From Paracoccus alcaliphilus (GTDB lineage Bacteria; Pseudomonadota; Alphaproteobacteria; Rhodobacterales; Rhodobacteraceae): a stretch of 64,000 nt of DNA. Of this stretch, positions 1-9,072 are shown one piece after another; the first letter of the stretch is position 1; each line of letters starts with the position of its first letter. A model generated the notes under the pieces. The model was not told the DNA's origin. It ran no database searches and saw nothing but the letters and a program-made list of their open reading frames with translations. Location: assembly GCF_028553725.1 (NCBI RefSeq), contig NZ_CP067124.1, forward strand, positions 1,622,001 to 1,686,000, written 5' to 3'. The position numbers were made by a program, and so were the translations under genes.

Positions 1-30
1 CTGTTCCCTTGACCTGTCGAAAGCCGCGCT

Positions 31-738
31 GTGAACCTCAGGCCAGCCCATATCCTTCTGATCGAAGACGAGCCAGTCACGCGAATGACGCTGGCCACCT
101 ATCTCGAGTCGTTCGGCTATCGCGTTTCGGAATGTGATACGGCAGCCGAAGCCGAAAAGCTGTTGTCGGAACAGGAAGCGGATCTGCTGATCGTCGATAT
201 CAATCTGGCGGGCAAGGACGGGCTGGAGATTACGCGCGAACAGCGTGCGCGCTCGGAGATCGGCATCATCCTGCTCAGCGGGCGAACGGATGATGTTGAC
301 CGGATCGTCGGGCTGGAACTGGGGGCGGACGATTATGTCTGCAAGCCCTTCAACCGCCGCGAGCTGCTGGCGCGCGTCAAGAATTTACTGCGCCGCACAT
401 TGGCGATGAAGCATCTCAGCCGACGTGTCTTCCTTTTCAGCGGCTTCAGTTTCGACGTTCCGCAGCGCAGCCTTGTGGGGCCGGATGGCGAAGCGATCGC
501 GCTGACCCGGGCCGAGTTCGAACTGTTGCGGGTTTTCGTCGTCAATCCCGGCGTGGTCATGGATCGCGAGCGGCTGACGCAGGCGATCACCCATCGCAAC
601 GGCGCCGCCGCAAATCCGCGAACCATAGATGTTCTGGTGCGCCGGTTGCGCCGCAAGCTGGGGGATGATTCACGGCAGAAGCGTATTTTTTCGACATCGC
701 ACGGCGAAGGATATGTATTCACTGCGATGCTGGAATAA
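31..738 (+). CDS. torR: Two-component response regulator, TorR type (OmpR family)
   Basis: This 235-residue protein is a cytoplasmic transcription factor that should respond to the hybrid kinase encoded next to it. The receiver domain (about residues 6-120) has the acidic pair E12/D13, phospho-acceptor D56, S83 and K105 in a C-K-P motif. An OmpR-type winged helix follows (about 135-230, ending HGEGYVF). The start is GTG at 31, with only a weak ribosome site in the 30 bases available. Its 3' end overlaps the 3' end of the convergent kinase gene by 20 bp. Tor/Dor regulators activate TMAO or DMSO reductase genes; the name rests on similarity and on the torT and torS neighbours. The reductase genes are not in this window. 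Confidence 0.85.
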   Translation: MNLRPAHILLIEDEPVTRMTLATYLESFGYRVSECDTAAEAEKLLSEQEADLLIVDINLAGKDGLEITREQRARSEIGIILLSGRTDDVDRIVGLELGADDYVCKPFNRRELLARVKNLLRRTLAMKHLSRRVFLFSGFSFDVPQRSLVGPDGEAIALTRAEFELLRVFVVNPGVVMDRERLTQAITHRNGAAANPRTIDVLVRRLRRKLGDDSRQKRIFSTSHGEGYVFTAMLE

Positions 739-3586
739 CCTCGCTTTCCTCGATCACCGCCAGCGCGGCGGCCAGATCTTCGCGCGCGACAGCCGCAATC
801 TTCTCCAGTCGCGAGATGTCCCGACAGCACGCCGCCCGGTCCTGCCGGTCAGCCGCAACCTCAAGGCTGCGCAGGCAAGAGACCAGCGAAGCCAGATCAA
901 GGTTCCCGGCGGCGCCTTTCATCCGGTGGGCGGCCCGATGCGTGGCTTGAAAATCATGCGAGGCATGGGCCTGGGTGATCTCTGCCAGATCGGTCTGCAT
1001 CTGCTGCATGAAGATGCGCCCGATGGCGAGGCCGCGCTCGGCGCCGATATCGGCCAGCATGGATCGCAGCGGATTGCGTGCTTCAGGCCGGGCGGGCAGC
1101 GTTGACAATGCGGAACTCAGGCGTTCGGGGGTCAGGGGCTTGGCCAGCACCACGGACATGCCCGCATTCAGGTTTTCAGCGACATGCGTTTCCTGCACAT
1201 GGGCGGAAATGCCGATAATCGGCACCGATGCCTGTTGCCTGTCGGGCAGGTTGCGAATCTGGCGGGTGGCCTCTGTTCCCGACAATCCGGGCAGGTTCAC
1301 ATCCATCAGGACGACATCGAAATTCCCTGCCGCCACCTTCGCCACTGCGGCTTCTCCCGTTTCTGCGATCTGCCAGTTGTGACCCGCATGTTCCAGATAG
1401 GATTCAACCACCATACGGTTGATCGCGTGATCCTCGACGATCAGAACCGAAAGAGGGCGGACCGGCCCAAGGTCATCGACCCCTGACCCCGGCAGATCTT
1501 CGACCCGACCGGGTCTGAAACTGATGGCCAGCGTGAATACCGAACCGATTCCGGGCCTGCTTTCAACGCTGAGGTCGGCGCCCAGCACCGCCGCGAAACC
1601 ACGGCAGATCGCCAGTCCCAACCCGGTGCCGCCATATTGGCGGGCGGTGGCGGGGCTTTCCTGTTCGAAAACCTCGAAGATGCGTTCGCGTGCCTGTTCG
1701 GAAATTCCCCTGCCTGTATCCTGAACGCTGATGTTGAAAGGATACCCGCCATCTTGCATCGATCCGGCCTCGACGCGCAAAACCACCTCGCCTATGGCGG
1801 TGAATTTCAGCGCATTCCCCACAAGGTTGAACAGGATCTGACGCAGCTTGGCCATATCGCCCTGAACAGCCGGGGGTAGATCGTCGGGAAGGTCGAGACG
1901 AAAGGCCAGACCCTTTTCGTGGGCGATGGGCGACATGAGAAAGCCGATATCCTGTATCAGCCCGGCCAGAGAAAACGTGGTGACGGTATTCACGATCCGC
2001 CCGGATTCGCTCAGCGGAAAAAAGAGGATGTCGTTCAGGATCGCCATCAGCCCATTGCCCGAGGTCTGCGCTGCCCGCAGGCAGGATCGCTGACGCTCGG
2101 TCAGGTCGTCGCGCTCCAGACTGCGCAGCATCCCCAGCACCCCGTTCATCGGTGTGCGCAACTCATGGCTCATCATCGCCAGAAATTCGGACTTCGCATG
2201 ATCGGCGGCTTCGGCGCGGCTGCGGGCCTCGGCATGGGCCGCCACTTCGCCGCGAAGTTGTTCGGTCTGATCGTCCACAAGTTGCTGCAGCTGATTGCGA
2301 TGCTGGCTGAGTTCTTCCAGATGACGGGTGCGCTCTTGCTCAAGCTGGCGGTTCTCGATGGCCTGCTGGCGGAATATCTCGACCGCGCTTTCCATGCGTG
2401 CGATTTCGTCATTGCCTGTCGGAAGGACGGGTTCCTGAGTGTCTCCCCCCGCCAGCCGGGCCATGGTTACGGACAGCGCATCCAGCCGCCGCGTGATATT
2501 GCCACGAACGTAAAACCACAGAACGGCCAGAGAAATGACAAGCGCCGCCACGACCCCAAGTGTTGTCAGCTGCCGGGCAAACCGGATGGTTGCGCTGCCT
2601 TCGGCGCCCGAAACCACGGCACTGGCATGGATCTCGTTGGCAAGGGCTTCGGCTTCCCTGTCCATCTGCGTGGCGGCGACCCGGACGGCGGCCTCGACCG
2701 AGGCGATCCTTGCATTCATCTCCAATACGCGCGCCGACACGGCATACAGATCGTTGCCCGCATCGGATACCGGCGCAATCAGGTTCAGCAGACGCAGGGC
2801 ATGCTGTGCGCGGACGGGATCCTGAACCGAACGGATGCGGCGGGCGATGATATTGCTGCGGCGTTCCAGATCCTGCTGCGCCGATTGCAGCACCTCTGCG
2901 GATTCCGCCGCTGCCATGCGCGACAGGGTCAGCCCGATTTCGGCCGTATGGGCGCGAAGCTCGAACATCAGCCCCAGTTGGAACAGATCCACCTCCAGAA
3001 GTTTGTCGAGGGCTTCGAACCGCTCTTGCCGGGACGCCGGTTCGGTTCCGAAATCGTAAAGATTGGTGATGACGGCCGAGGTCCCCATTTCCGCGTTGGC
3101 GACCAGCGTGTCGGCGATATCCAGCAACTCGGCCGTCGCCGCCAATCCCGCCTCATGCTGGCGCCGCCGATCGTTCAGCGCCATGATCCGCCGCTGGACC
3201 AGCACATCCAGCACGCCGATATTGTTGCGCATATCCATCAGGGTGCGCGACAGTCCATAGGGTGGGCTGTTGTCGTGCTGACGGTGCCGTTCCAGCCGCT
3301 GGTGAAGGGTATCGACCTGCCCCAACAGAAAGGCGGCGCGGCGGGCGCGGTCAGGCTCTCGCGTGACGGCGGCGAATTCCGGGGCCATGGCGGCCACGCG
3401 GCTGCTGACTTCCGTAAAGCCGCGCACGTCGATGATCGCGGGCAGCGTCCGGTTGATCAGCCCATCCTGATTGCGCGCGACGTCGGCAAGTTTGACCCAT
3501 CCCCACAGCCCGGTCAGCGCGGGAAGTCCCGCGATGACCAGAAAGGCCAGCAGAAGCCTGCGCCCGAGGCTGGAGCCATATGCCAT
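719..3586 (-). CDS. torS: Tripartite hybrid sensor histidine kinase, TorS type
   Basis: A 955-residue inner-membrane kinase, near the usual TorS length. A first membrane segment lies near residues 10-30, then a periplasmic helical sensor, a second membrane segment near 347-365 and a HAMP linker. The catalytic parts follow: HisKA with H474 in SHELRTP, an HATPase domain, a receiver with phospho-acceptor D762 in LMDVNLPG, and a C-terminal Hpt domain with H887 in AHRMKGAAGN. The phosphorelay is His-Asp-His-Asp, ending on the TorR next door. An ATG further upstream (3715) is possible, but the ATG at 3586 has an AGGA ribosome site and starts a normal N-terminus. It is divergent from torT, whose product should present TMAO to the sensor. 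Confidence 0.87.
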   Translation of the reverse strand: MAYGSSLGRRLLLAFLVIAGLPALTGLWGWVKLADVARNQDGLINRTLPAIIDVRGFTEVSSRVAAMAPEFAAVTREPDRARRAAFLLGQVDTLHQRLERHRQHDNSPPYGLSRTLMDMRNNIGVLDVLVQRRIMALNDRRRQHEAGLAATAELLDIADTLVANAEMGTSAVITNLYDFGTEPASRQERFEALDKLLEVDLFQLGLMFELRAHTAEIGLTLSRMAAAESAEVLQSAQQDLERRSNIIARRIRSVQDPVRAQHALRLLNLIAPVSDAGNDLYAVSARVLEMNARIASVEAAVRVAATQMDREAEALANEIHASAVVSGAEGSATIRFARQLTTLGVVAALVISLAVLWFYVRGNITRRLDALSVTMARLAGGDTQEPVLPTGNDEIARMESAVEIFRQQAIENRQLEQERTRHLEELSQHRNQLQQLVDDQTEQLRGEVAAHAEARSRAEAADHAKSEFLAMMSHELRTPMNGVLGMLRSLERDDLTERQRSCLRAAQTSGNGLMAILNDILFFPLSESGRIVNTVTTFSLAGLIQDIGFLMSPIAHEKGLAFRLDLPDDLPPAVQGDMAKLRQILFNLVGNALKFTAIGEVVLRVEAGSMQDGGYPFNISVQDTGRGISEQARERIFEVFEQESPATARQYGGTGLGLAICRGFAAVLGADLSVESRPGIGSVFTLAISFRPGRVEDLPGSGVDDLGPVRPLSVLIVEDHAINRMVVESYLEHAGHNWQIAETGEAAVAKVAAGNFDVVLMDVNLPGLSGTEATRQIRNLPDRQQASVPIIGISAHVQETHVAENLNAGMSVVLAKPLTPERLSSALSTLPARPEARNPLRSMLADIGAERGLAIGRIFMQQMQTDLAEITQAHASHDFQATHRAAHRMKGAAGNLDLASLVSCLRSLEVAADRQDRAACCRDISRLEKIAAVAREDLAAALAVIEESEVIPASQ

Positions 3587-3663
3587 ATCCTGCTTGCCCT
3601 TCCCCCTCGTCTGGCGCCAGATTGATCTACCTATAGCCGAGTCGAGGAGGCAGCGGAACGCGG

Positions 3664-4725
3664 ATGAACACGCTGACGGGATTGCTGCGGGCCATTGCGC
3701 TGATCCTGGCAGCATCGCCTGCCATGGCCGAGGAATGGTTGCTTGAAAAGCACAGCCAACCCTTTGACGACAGCAGCCCGACCGAAACGATCACCTATCG
3801 TCCTGTTGACCACGCCAGCCGCCCGCTGCGGTTCTGCGTGCTCTATCCCCATCTCAAGGACGCTTACTGGCTCAGCGTCAATTACGGCATGGTCGAGGAG
3901 GCGCACCGGCTGGGGGTGGGGTTCGAACTGTTCGAGGCAGGCGGCTATCCCAATCAATCCCGGCAGGCGGAACAGATCGAAAGTTGTGGTGAGGGCGGTT
4001 TCGACGCCATGATCATCGGCACGGTCTCTTACGACGGATTGACCCCGTTGATCCGCAAGGTGGCGAAAAACATCCCGGTTATCGCGGTGGTGAACGACAT
4101 CCACCCCGATGGCATCACCGCGAAGGCCAGCGTATCCTGGCGCAACATGGCGGCGGATGCCGGTCGTTTTCTTGCCGAACGGCACCCAAAAGGCAGTCCG
4201 CCTGTAAAGGTGGCGTGGTTTCCCGGCCCGGAAAACGCGGGATGGGTCAGTTTTGTTGAAGACGGTTTCCAAGAGGCCATCCGCGACAGTTCCGCCGAAA
4301 TCGTTGTGACAAGATATGGGGATACGGGCCGCGAAGAGCAGGTACTGCTGATCGAGGAGGTCCTGGACGAGTTCGAGGATATCGACTATTTCGTCGGCAA
4401 TGGTCCAATGGCCGAGGCTGCCGTATCCATCACGCGTGCGCACGGACTGACAGACCGGATCGGCGTGATTTCGACCTATATGACGCACGGCGTCTTTCGC
4501 GGAATCTGGCGCGGGCGCATCCTTGCCGCCCCCAATGATTTCCCGGTCCTGCAGGGAAGGCTGGCGATAGAGCAGGCAGTGCGGGCGGTCGAGGGGCAAT
4601 TGGACATACCACATGCCGGTCCGATGGTTGTCGTCATGACGCCAAAGACCATCGGGCGCTATGGTGTCAGTAATTCGCTGACACCTGCCAGTTTCATCCC
4701 GTACTTTGAGGTCTCCGGGAAATAG
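3664..4725 (+). CDS. torT: Periplasmic TMAO-binding protein TorT
   Basis: A 353-residue periplasmic binding protein of the TorT/LacI-like fold. A signal peptide ends near residue 22 (SPAMA-EE). The body has the two-lobe pattern of sugar-binding-type proteins, with FCVLYPHLKDAYW near residue 58 and a hinge region around residue 120. TorT binds TMAO and docks on the TorS periplasmic domain, so this gene completes the sensor. It is transcribed divergently from torS across 77 bp that must hold both promoters. The ATG at 3664 follows a GAGGAGG sequence about 12 bases upstream. The order torR-torS-torT differs from E. coli, but the components are the same. Confidence 0.83.
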   Translation: MNTLTGLLRAIALILAASPAMAEEWLLEKHSQPFDDSSPTETITYRPVDHASRPLRFCVLYPHLKDAYWLSVNYGMVEEAHRLGVGFELFEAGGYPNQSRQAEQIESCGEGGFDAMIIGTVSYDGLTPLIRKVAKNIPVIAVVNDIHPDGITAKASVSWRNMAADAGRFLAERHPKGSPPVKVAWFPGPENAGWVSFVEDGFQEAIRDSSAEIVVTRYGDTGREEQVLLIEEVLDEFEDIDYFVGNGPMAEAAVSITRAHGLTDRIGVISTYMTHGVFRGIWRGRILAAPNDFPVLQGRLAIEQAVRAVEGQLDIPHAGPMVVVMTPKTIGRYGVSNSLTPASFIPYFEVSGK

Positions 4726-4775
4726 TTTCCCTATGGAAGAACGTAGAGTCAGTTCCTATAAGTTTCTGTTTTATG

Positions 4776-4801
4776 CCAGCGTGTTGAGTATTTCACGCTG
4801 G
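4776..4801. terminator. Stem-loop downstream of torT
   Basis: An inverted repeat CCAGCGTG / CACGCTGG with a 10-base loop lies 50 bp after the torT stop. There is no strong T-run on either side, so it may be a weak terminator or part of the end of the neighbouring decayed IS5-type element. Confidence 0.35.
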
Positions 4802-5186
4802 TCATGAGCATGAGAGACCAGCGACCCTTCCGGCTGAGTGCGCGACAGATGCAACGACTTCGGCCTTTCTTTCCCAAGGTGCTGGGCTGAGCGCGATCCG
4901 ACGACTGCAAGGTGCTGAGCGGGATCATCTGGGTCAAGCGCCATTGGCTGCGATGGCAGGATGCGCTTTCTGTCAAGACGCTCTATAACCGGTTTGCCCG
5001 CTGGTCCTGGCTGGGCAATTTCGCCCGGATATTTCAGGAGCTGACACAGCCCGGCGGCCAGGGCGACACGCTGATGATCGACATCGAGCCGATCCTGCCC
5101 CATCGGTTCGAGCAGGACCGGCGAGGGTTCATGAAAACGCAACGCAGCAAGCCTTTGAGAGTCCGAGCATCAGGAAACGATCCGGT

Positions 5187-6673
5187 GGGGGCTGTTGAAA
5201 AAGTTGTTTCAGGCTGCCGCCGGGTTTGGTCGGACTGCGCGGATTTCGATGATCGAACAGAGCAACAGCATCATTGCGGCTGCCAGTTTCTTGAGGTTCA
5301 TGGCGATGGCCGTCAGAAGGGCCTGCATCCTCATGTTCTCGAGCCCCCTGCGGATGGCTCTGGCAAGTTCGTGGAGCGTCTTGGCGGTGCCGTGGGTGCC
5401 TTCGACGCGCCAGCGATGCCGGGTGTATATCGCATGGCCGTCCTTTCCCCATGCCAGGCGTTTGCGTCGAGCGCGCAAGATGGCCGCGTGGTTTGTCACG
5501 ATATGCACCCTGCGGGATGGCGCGCCCCGGGGCAGGCATTGCGCCTTGAGAGGACAGCGCGCGCAGTCATGCCGGTCGGCGCGATACCATTGCCCGGATT
5601 TTGTGACGTTTCTCGGGGTCAGCCGCCTCCTCGCCGGACAGCGGACCACATCATGATGGGGATCGAACTTGAACCGCTCGGTCGGAAAGCCCTGCGCCCC
5701 CTTGCGACGGGGGGCACGAAGAGGCGGGATGACGGCTGCTATCCTGCGGTCTTCAAGGGCGGCGTAAATCCGGCCAATGCCATAGAGCCTGTCCGCCGTG
5801 ATCCGGCCCGGGGTAACCCCAGGGGTCGCTTCGATCGCTTCCAGGCGCTCGTCGAACCGGCCCGTGTCATGTTCTTCGCCGGTCACAATCTCCACATCGA
5901 CGACGACGCCCGCAAAATCGTCAACGGCCGTGTGCTGCTTGTAGGCCGGGCGCAGCGGCGCCCTGGAGGATGTCGCGTCGCCAGCGGTGCTCGAACCGAT
6001 GGCGCATCCGCTGGCAACTCGCGTCCGGGTCTGTGCGGCAGAGCTTCTTGAACTTGCCGCTCGTGCGCGCGTCCCGCTCGGCGCCATTGGCGTCGTCGTG
6101 GGCGGCCTCGACCGCATCCAGATGGCGCGAAACCAGTGCGTCCATGCTGACATTCGCCCGGATCAGGCTGGCGTCAATGTGGACGGTGTCAGTCGAAACC
6201 AGGCCCGCCGCCTGGCACTGTCGCACGACATGTATGAAGATCTGGCGGAAAACATCTGCGCCCCAACGCTGCCGGATGCGCGTCAGCGAGGAGTGATCCG
6301 GCAAGGCCTCGTGCAAGGCGTAACCGACGAACCAGCGGATCGCGAGATTGACCTGCGCTTCACGCATCAGCCGCCGGTCTTGAACGATCCCAAGCGAGGC
6401 AAACCCGCCAGCATCAGCCGCATGGCTACCTCGGGATCGATACCGGGACGGCCATTGTCGGCACAATAGAGATCGGCCACTTCAGCGCGCAGCCACCCAA
6501 GATCAAGAACCTGATCGACCCTCACCAGCACATGGTCATCAGGGATCAGCCCCCGCAGCGACCCCGTGATGAAAAGCTCCAGTTGCCCGCGTTCTTTCCG
6601 ACCCAGCATCGCTGCCCCAATATCTCTGTTCAGCCAAGTGAATCAGAGACATCGGACTTCTTCAACAGCCCCC
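5187..6673. mobile_element. IS1182-family insertion sequence nested in an IS5 remnant
   Basis: The element is bounded by inverted repeats: GGGGGCTGTTGAAAAAGT on the left (from 5187) and its near-perfect reverse complement on the right, ending at 6673. Its transposase fills almost the whole length on the minus strand but is frameshifted. The exact end may be one base inside the C/G run, and no clear target duplication can be assigned. Confidence 0.75.
5209..6609 (-). pseudogene. Frameshifted IS1182-family DDE transposase
   Basis: Three overlapping reading frames together give a full IS1182-type transposase. 6609 to about 6390 holds the N-terminus (LFITGSLRGLIPDDHVLVRVD). About 6466-5960 holds the DUF772-like part and the first catalytic Asp (HIDASLIRANVS). 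6153-5209 holds the second Asp (ITADRLYG), the cysteine cluster and the Glu (RWRVEGTHGTAK). The shift goes from one frame to another and back, so at least two frameshifts inactivate it. Sequencing errors in a recent copy could give the same picture. Confidence 0.75.
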
Positions 6674-7197
6674 AGTGGACGGTTTCGCCCGGGAACGAAT
6701 TCCAGGCTGCACATGCTCAGCGACGGCAAAGGGCGACCGCTGGAGGTCTTTCTCTCCCCCGGCTAGATGGCCGACAGTCGGGGTGCCTCGTGCGGCTGCG
6801 CCGTCTGCCGAAAGCGAAGCGCTTCCTGGGTGACAAGGCTTATGGTGCCGACTGGCTGCGCGACGGCCTCAAGGACCGCAGTATTCGCCCCTGCATCCCG
6901 TCCGAGGCAAGAAGCGCAGAAAACCCGCCAGATACAACAAGTGCCTCAATCGCAAGCGCTACCGCATCGAGAATGCCCTTCGGTCGTCTGAAGGACGGGT
7001 CAATCGTCGGGAAAACAGTCCCCGGACTGTTTTCTGATCCTCCTCATGCGTCGCAAACCGCTATGAGAGGTGCGGGGACACCTTCCTCAACGCCATCATC
7101 CTGGCCGCCATCATCATCTGCTGGATCTGAAATTTATAGCGATGGGCCCCAGGCCGCCGCGTGGCTGCATTTGGAGCGTCGTTGACACTTGCGTATT

Positions 7198-7700
7198 TCA
7201 GACGCGCTCTGCACGTGCGCTTGCCAGAGGTGAACGACTGGCAAGATTGGCGGCGAGCCGCTCGGCGACCAGTTCGGCATGAGCTGTCACTTCGGGGATG
7301 CCCATCAGTTCGCCGACATGTCCTCGTGCCAGGGGGCCCGCGATCCACAACCCACCGACGGGCCAGCCAGATCCGCCCACCGCGCGACAGTCATCCGCCA
7401 CCGAAAGGCTGAGGCCAAGCTGGTCGGCAGCCAATAGCCCTGCCTGCCGAGCCGAGGAAAGCAGGGGCGATCCGACAATGATCCGGTCATGGGCCGGACC
7501 CGTGGTCAGGATCACGCGGTCGAAGGCATCGGTGCGCAACGGCTGCCGACGCGGCGACCAGATGACGGTGATGCCTGTCGGATCTGCGGCCGCATGCTGC
7601 AACCGTCCGGCCCGGATGCGCAAGCGACCCTCGGCGATCAGGCGATCGAGAACTGTCTCGACCTGTGGAGCGATACGGAACCGGTAAACCCGGGGCGTGT
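7198..7700 (-). pseudogene. C-terminal remnant of a YdhS-type FAD/NAD(P)-binding protein
   Basis: About 165 residues match the C-terminal half of the FAD-NAD(P)-binding family that includes E. coli YdhS: RFRIAPQVETVLDRLIAEGRL, then VILTTGPAHDRII, and WIAGPLARGHVGELMGIPEV near the end. The N-terminal FAD-binding half is missing. Upstream of about 7700 the frame runs into the end of the IS110-type element, so that insertion or a linked deletion removed the 5' part. The decayed IS5 element lies just beyond the 3' end. Confidence 0.65.
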
Positions 7701-7704
7701 GTGG

Positions 7705-7977
7705 ATACCCCCGGTTTGGCAAGCTAAATCTTCGGTTTGTCGGCGGGGTCTTCGATCGGACGTGTGTCAGGCCTCTCAGCGTGGCCTTCCACGACGCCAC
7801 GGGCCGGTATGCTGTTCGGAAGGCTGGGTTCACATCGGTTCAGAGAGCTGCATGCGCTCGAGCCCCGGGACTGAATCTTCCTGCCTTGAACTTCGAAGTC
7901 CGTGTCGCCTACTCCTCGTCGATCGCTCACCCCGGCCTTTCGGCCATGCCGTGCCGTCGCCCCTTTCCGGGCTCGGG
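7705..7977 (-). ncRNA. Candidate bridge-RNA region of the IS110/IS1111 element
   Basis: About 270 bp lie between the transposase stop and the element end with no supportable reading frame. In IS1111-group elements the bridge (seeker) RNA that pairs with donor and target DNA is encoded downstream of the transposase. Placement is by position only; I did not derive the fold or the guide loops. Confidence 0.3.
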
Positions 7978-8994
7978 TCACGCCATTCTGTAATCCTGTT
8001 CTTTTGTCGTCAGCGCCCAGATCATCCGGGCCATCTTGTTCGCCAGCGCAACGGCCGCGACCATCTTCGGTTTGCGCATCACCAGCGCGGCCAGCCAACG
8101 GTTCGCGCTGCCCCCCTTGCGGACAACCCAGCGGATCACACTCATGGCACCGACGATCAGCAGGCGGCGGATATCGGTCTGCCCCATTTTGCTGACCGAA
8201 CCCAGTCTGGTTTTTCCACCCGTCGACCTCTGTTTCGGCACCAGGCCGAGCCAAGCGGCAAAATTGCGCCCACTGTCGAACGTGGCAAGATCCGGTGCGA
8301 ATGCCGCAACAGCTCCGGCGGTGACCGGGCCGATCCCGGGGATGGTGCACAGCCGACGAAGTTGCGTATCTGTCCTTGATGCGGCCTCGAGTTCTTCCGC
8401 CAGTCGTCCGATCACCTCTGTCAACCTCGCGATCTGCTCGACGTAGATCGCGCCCATCTCCCGAACATGGCCTGGCACATCGCTGGCCGGATCTGCCAGT
8501 GCATTCTCCAGAACCTTCAGGCTCGCGGGCCCCTTCGGCGCCACCAGCCCGAACTCGGCCAGATGTCCGCGGAGGGCGTTGATGAGCTGCGTGCGCTGCC
8601 GCACCAGACATTGATGCGTCCGAAACGCCACTGCGCGGCCCTGCGTCTCGGCACTCTTCACGGCCACGAACCGCATGGTCGGGCGCGACGCGGCCTCGGC
8701 GATGGCTTCGGCATCCGCCTTGTCGTTTTTCTGTCGTTTCACGAACGGTTTCACATACACCGCTGGCACCAGACGCACCTCGTGACCGTGGGACTGCGCC
8801 ACCCGGCCCCAGTAATGCGACGTGGCGCAGGCCTCCATCGCCACCACGCAGGCCGACTGTTCGGCAAGGAGATTCGTCAGACGGGTCCGCGACAGCACAC
8901 GGTTATATAGAACCGCCCCGTCCAGCCCGATCGCGCAGACCTGGAAACTGCCCTTCGCCAAGTCGATCGCCAACATGCTGATCGTTGTCATCAT
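7978..8994 (-). CDS. IS110-family transposase, probably IS1111 group, intact
   Basis: A 338-residue DEDD transposase. Near the N-terminus are the RuvC-like residues D11 (AIDLAKGSF), E54 (MEACATSHYW) and D91/D94 (KNDKADAEA). The C-terminal Tnp_20 domain starts near LCTIPGIGPVTAGA and contains the conserved serine region (STGGKTRLGSVSKMGQ). The start is ATG at 8994, behind GGAGGG; the longer frame from 9024 lacks such a site. These enzymes move DNA with a structured RNA guide. About 270 bp of non-coding sequence follows the gene and only about 80 bp precedes it, which fits the IS1111 arrangement. Confidence 0.88.
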   Translation of the reverse strand: MMTTISMLAIDLAKGSFQVCAIGLDGAVLYNRVLSRTRLTNLLAEQSACVVAMEACATSHYWGRVAQSHGHEVRLVPAVYVKPFVKRQKNDKADAEAIAEAASRPTMRFVAVKSAETQGRAVAFRTHQCLVRQRTQLINALRGHLAEFGLVAPKGPASLKVLENALADPASDVPGHVREMGAIYVEQIARLTEVIGRLAEELEAASRTDTQLRRLCTIPGIGPVTAGAVAAFAPDLATFDSGRNFAAWLGLVPKQRSTGGKTRLGSVSKMGQTDIRRLLIVGAMSVIRWVVRKGGSANRWLAALVMRKPKMVAAVALANKMARMIWALTTKEQDYRMA

Positions 8995-9072
8995 TGATGT
9001 GCCCTCCGTTCGGTTTCGATGCAACCATCATGGCATAAGAGATGCCGATGGGTGGGGGCATCCACCGCATCA

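Larger units (their letters stand above)
4810..7130 (+). pseudogene. Decayed IS5-family transposase, split by another IS
   Basis: The left part (4810-5186) reads as the N-terminus of an IS5-family transposase: RQMQRLRPFFPK, then VLSGIIWVKRHWLRWQDA and KTLYNRFARW. An in-frame TGA at 4886-4888 interrupts it. The right part (6674-7130) reads, in shifted frames, as the rest: SRLHMLSDGKGRPL, then a cassette like WLLGDRGYDADW, and the C-terminus DTFLNAIILAAIII before TGA at 7128-7130. Between them sits an IS1182-type element with matching inverted repeats, so the IS5 copy was the target of a later insertion. At least one stop and several frameshifts mean no functional transposase. Confidence 0.75.
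7700..9072. mobile_element. IS110/IS1111-type insertion sequence (approximate limits)
   Basis: The element contains the intact transposase at 7978-8994. Its left limit is where the YdhS-like frame stops matching (about 7700), and its right limit is where the 614-bp duplicated block begins (9073). IS110 elements lack ordinary terminal repeats and target duplications, so both limits are estimates. Confidence 0.5.

Noticed and set aside
1919..3625. 568-residue open frame opposite torS
   Set aside because: It is antisense to the clearly conserved kinase, has no family motifs, and long antisense frames are expected at this GC content.
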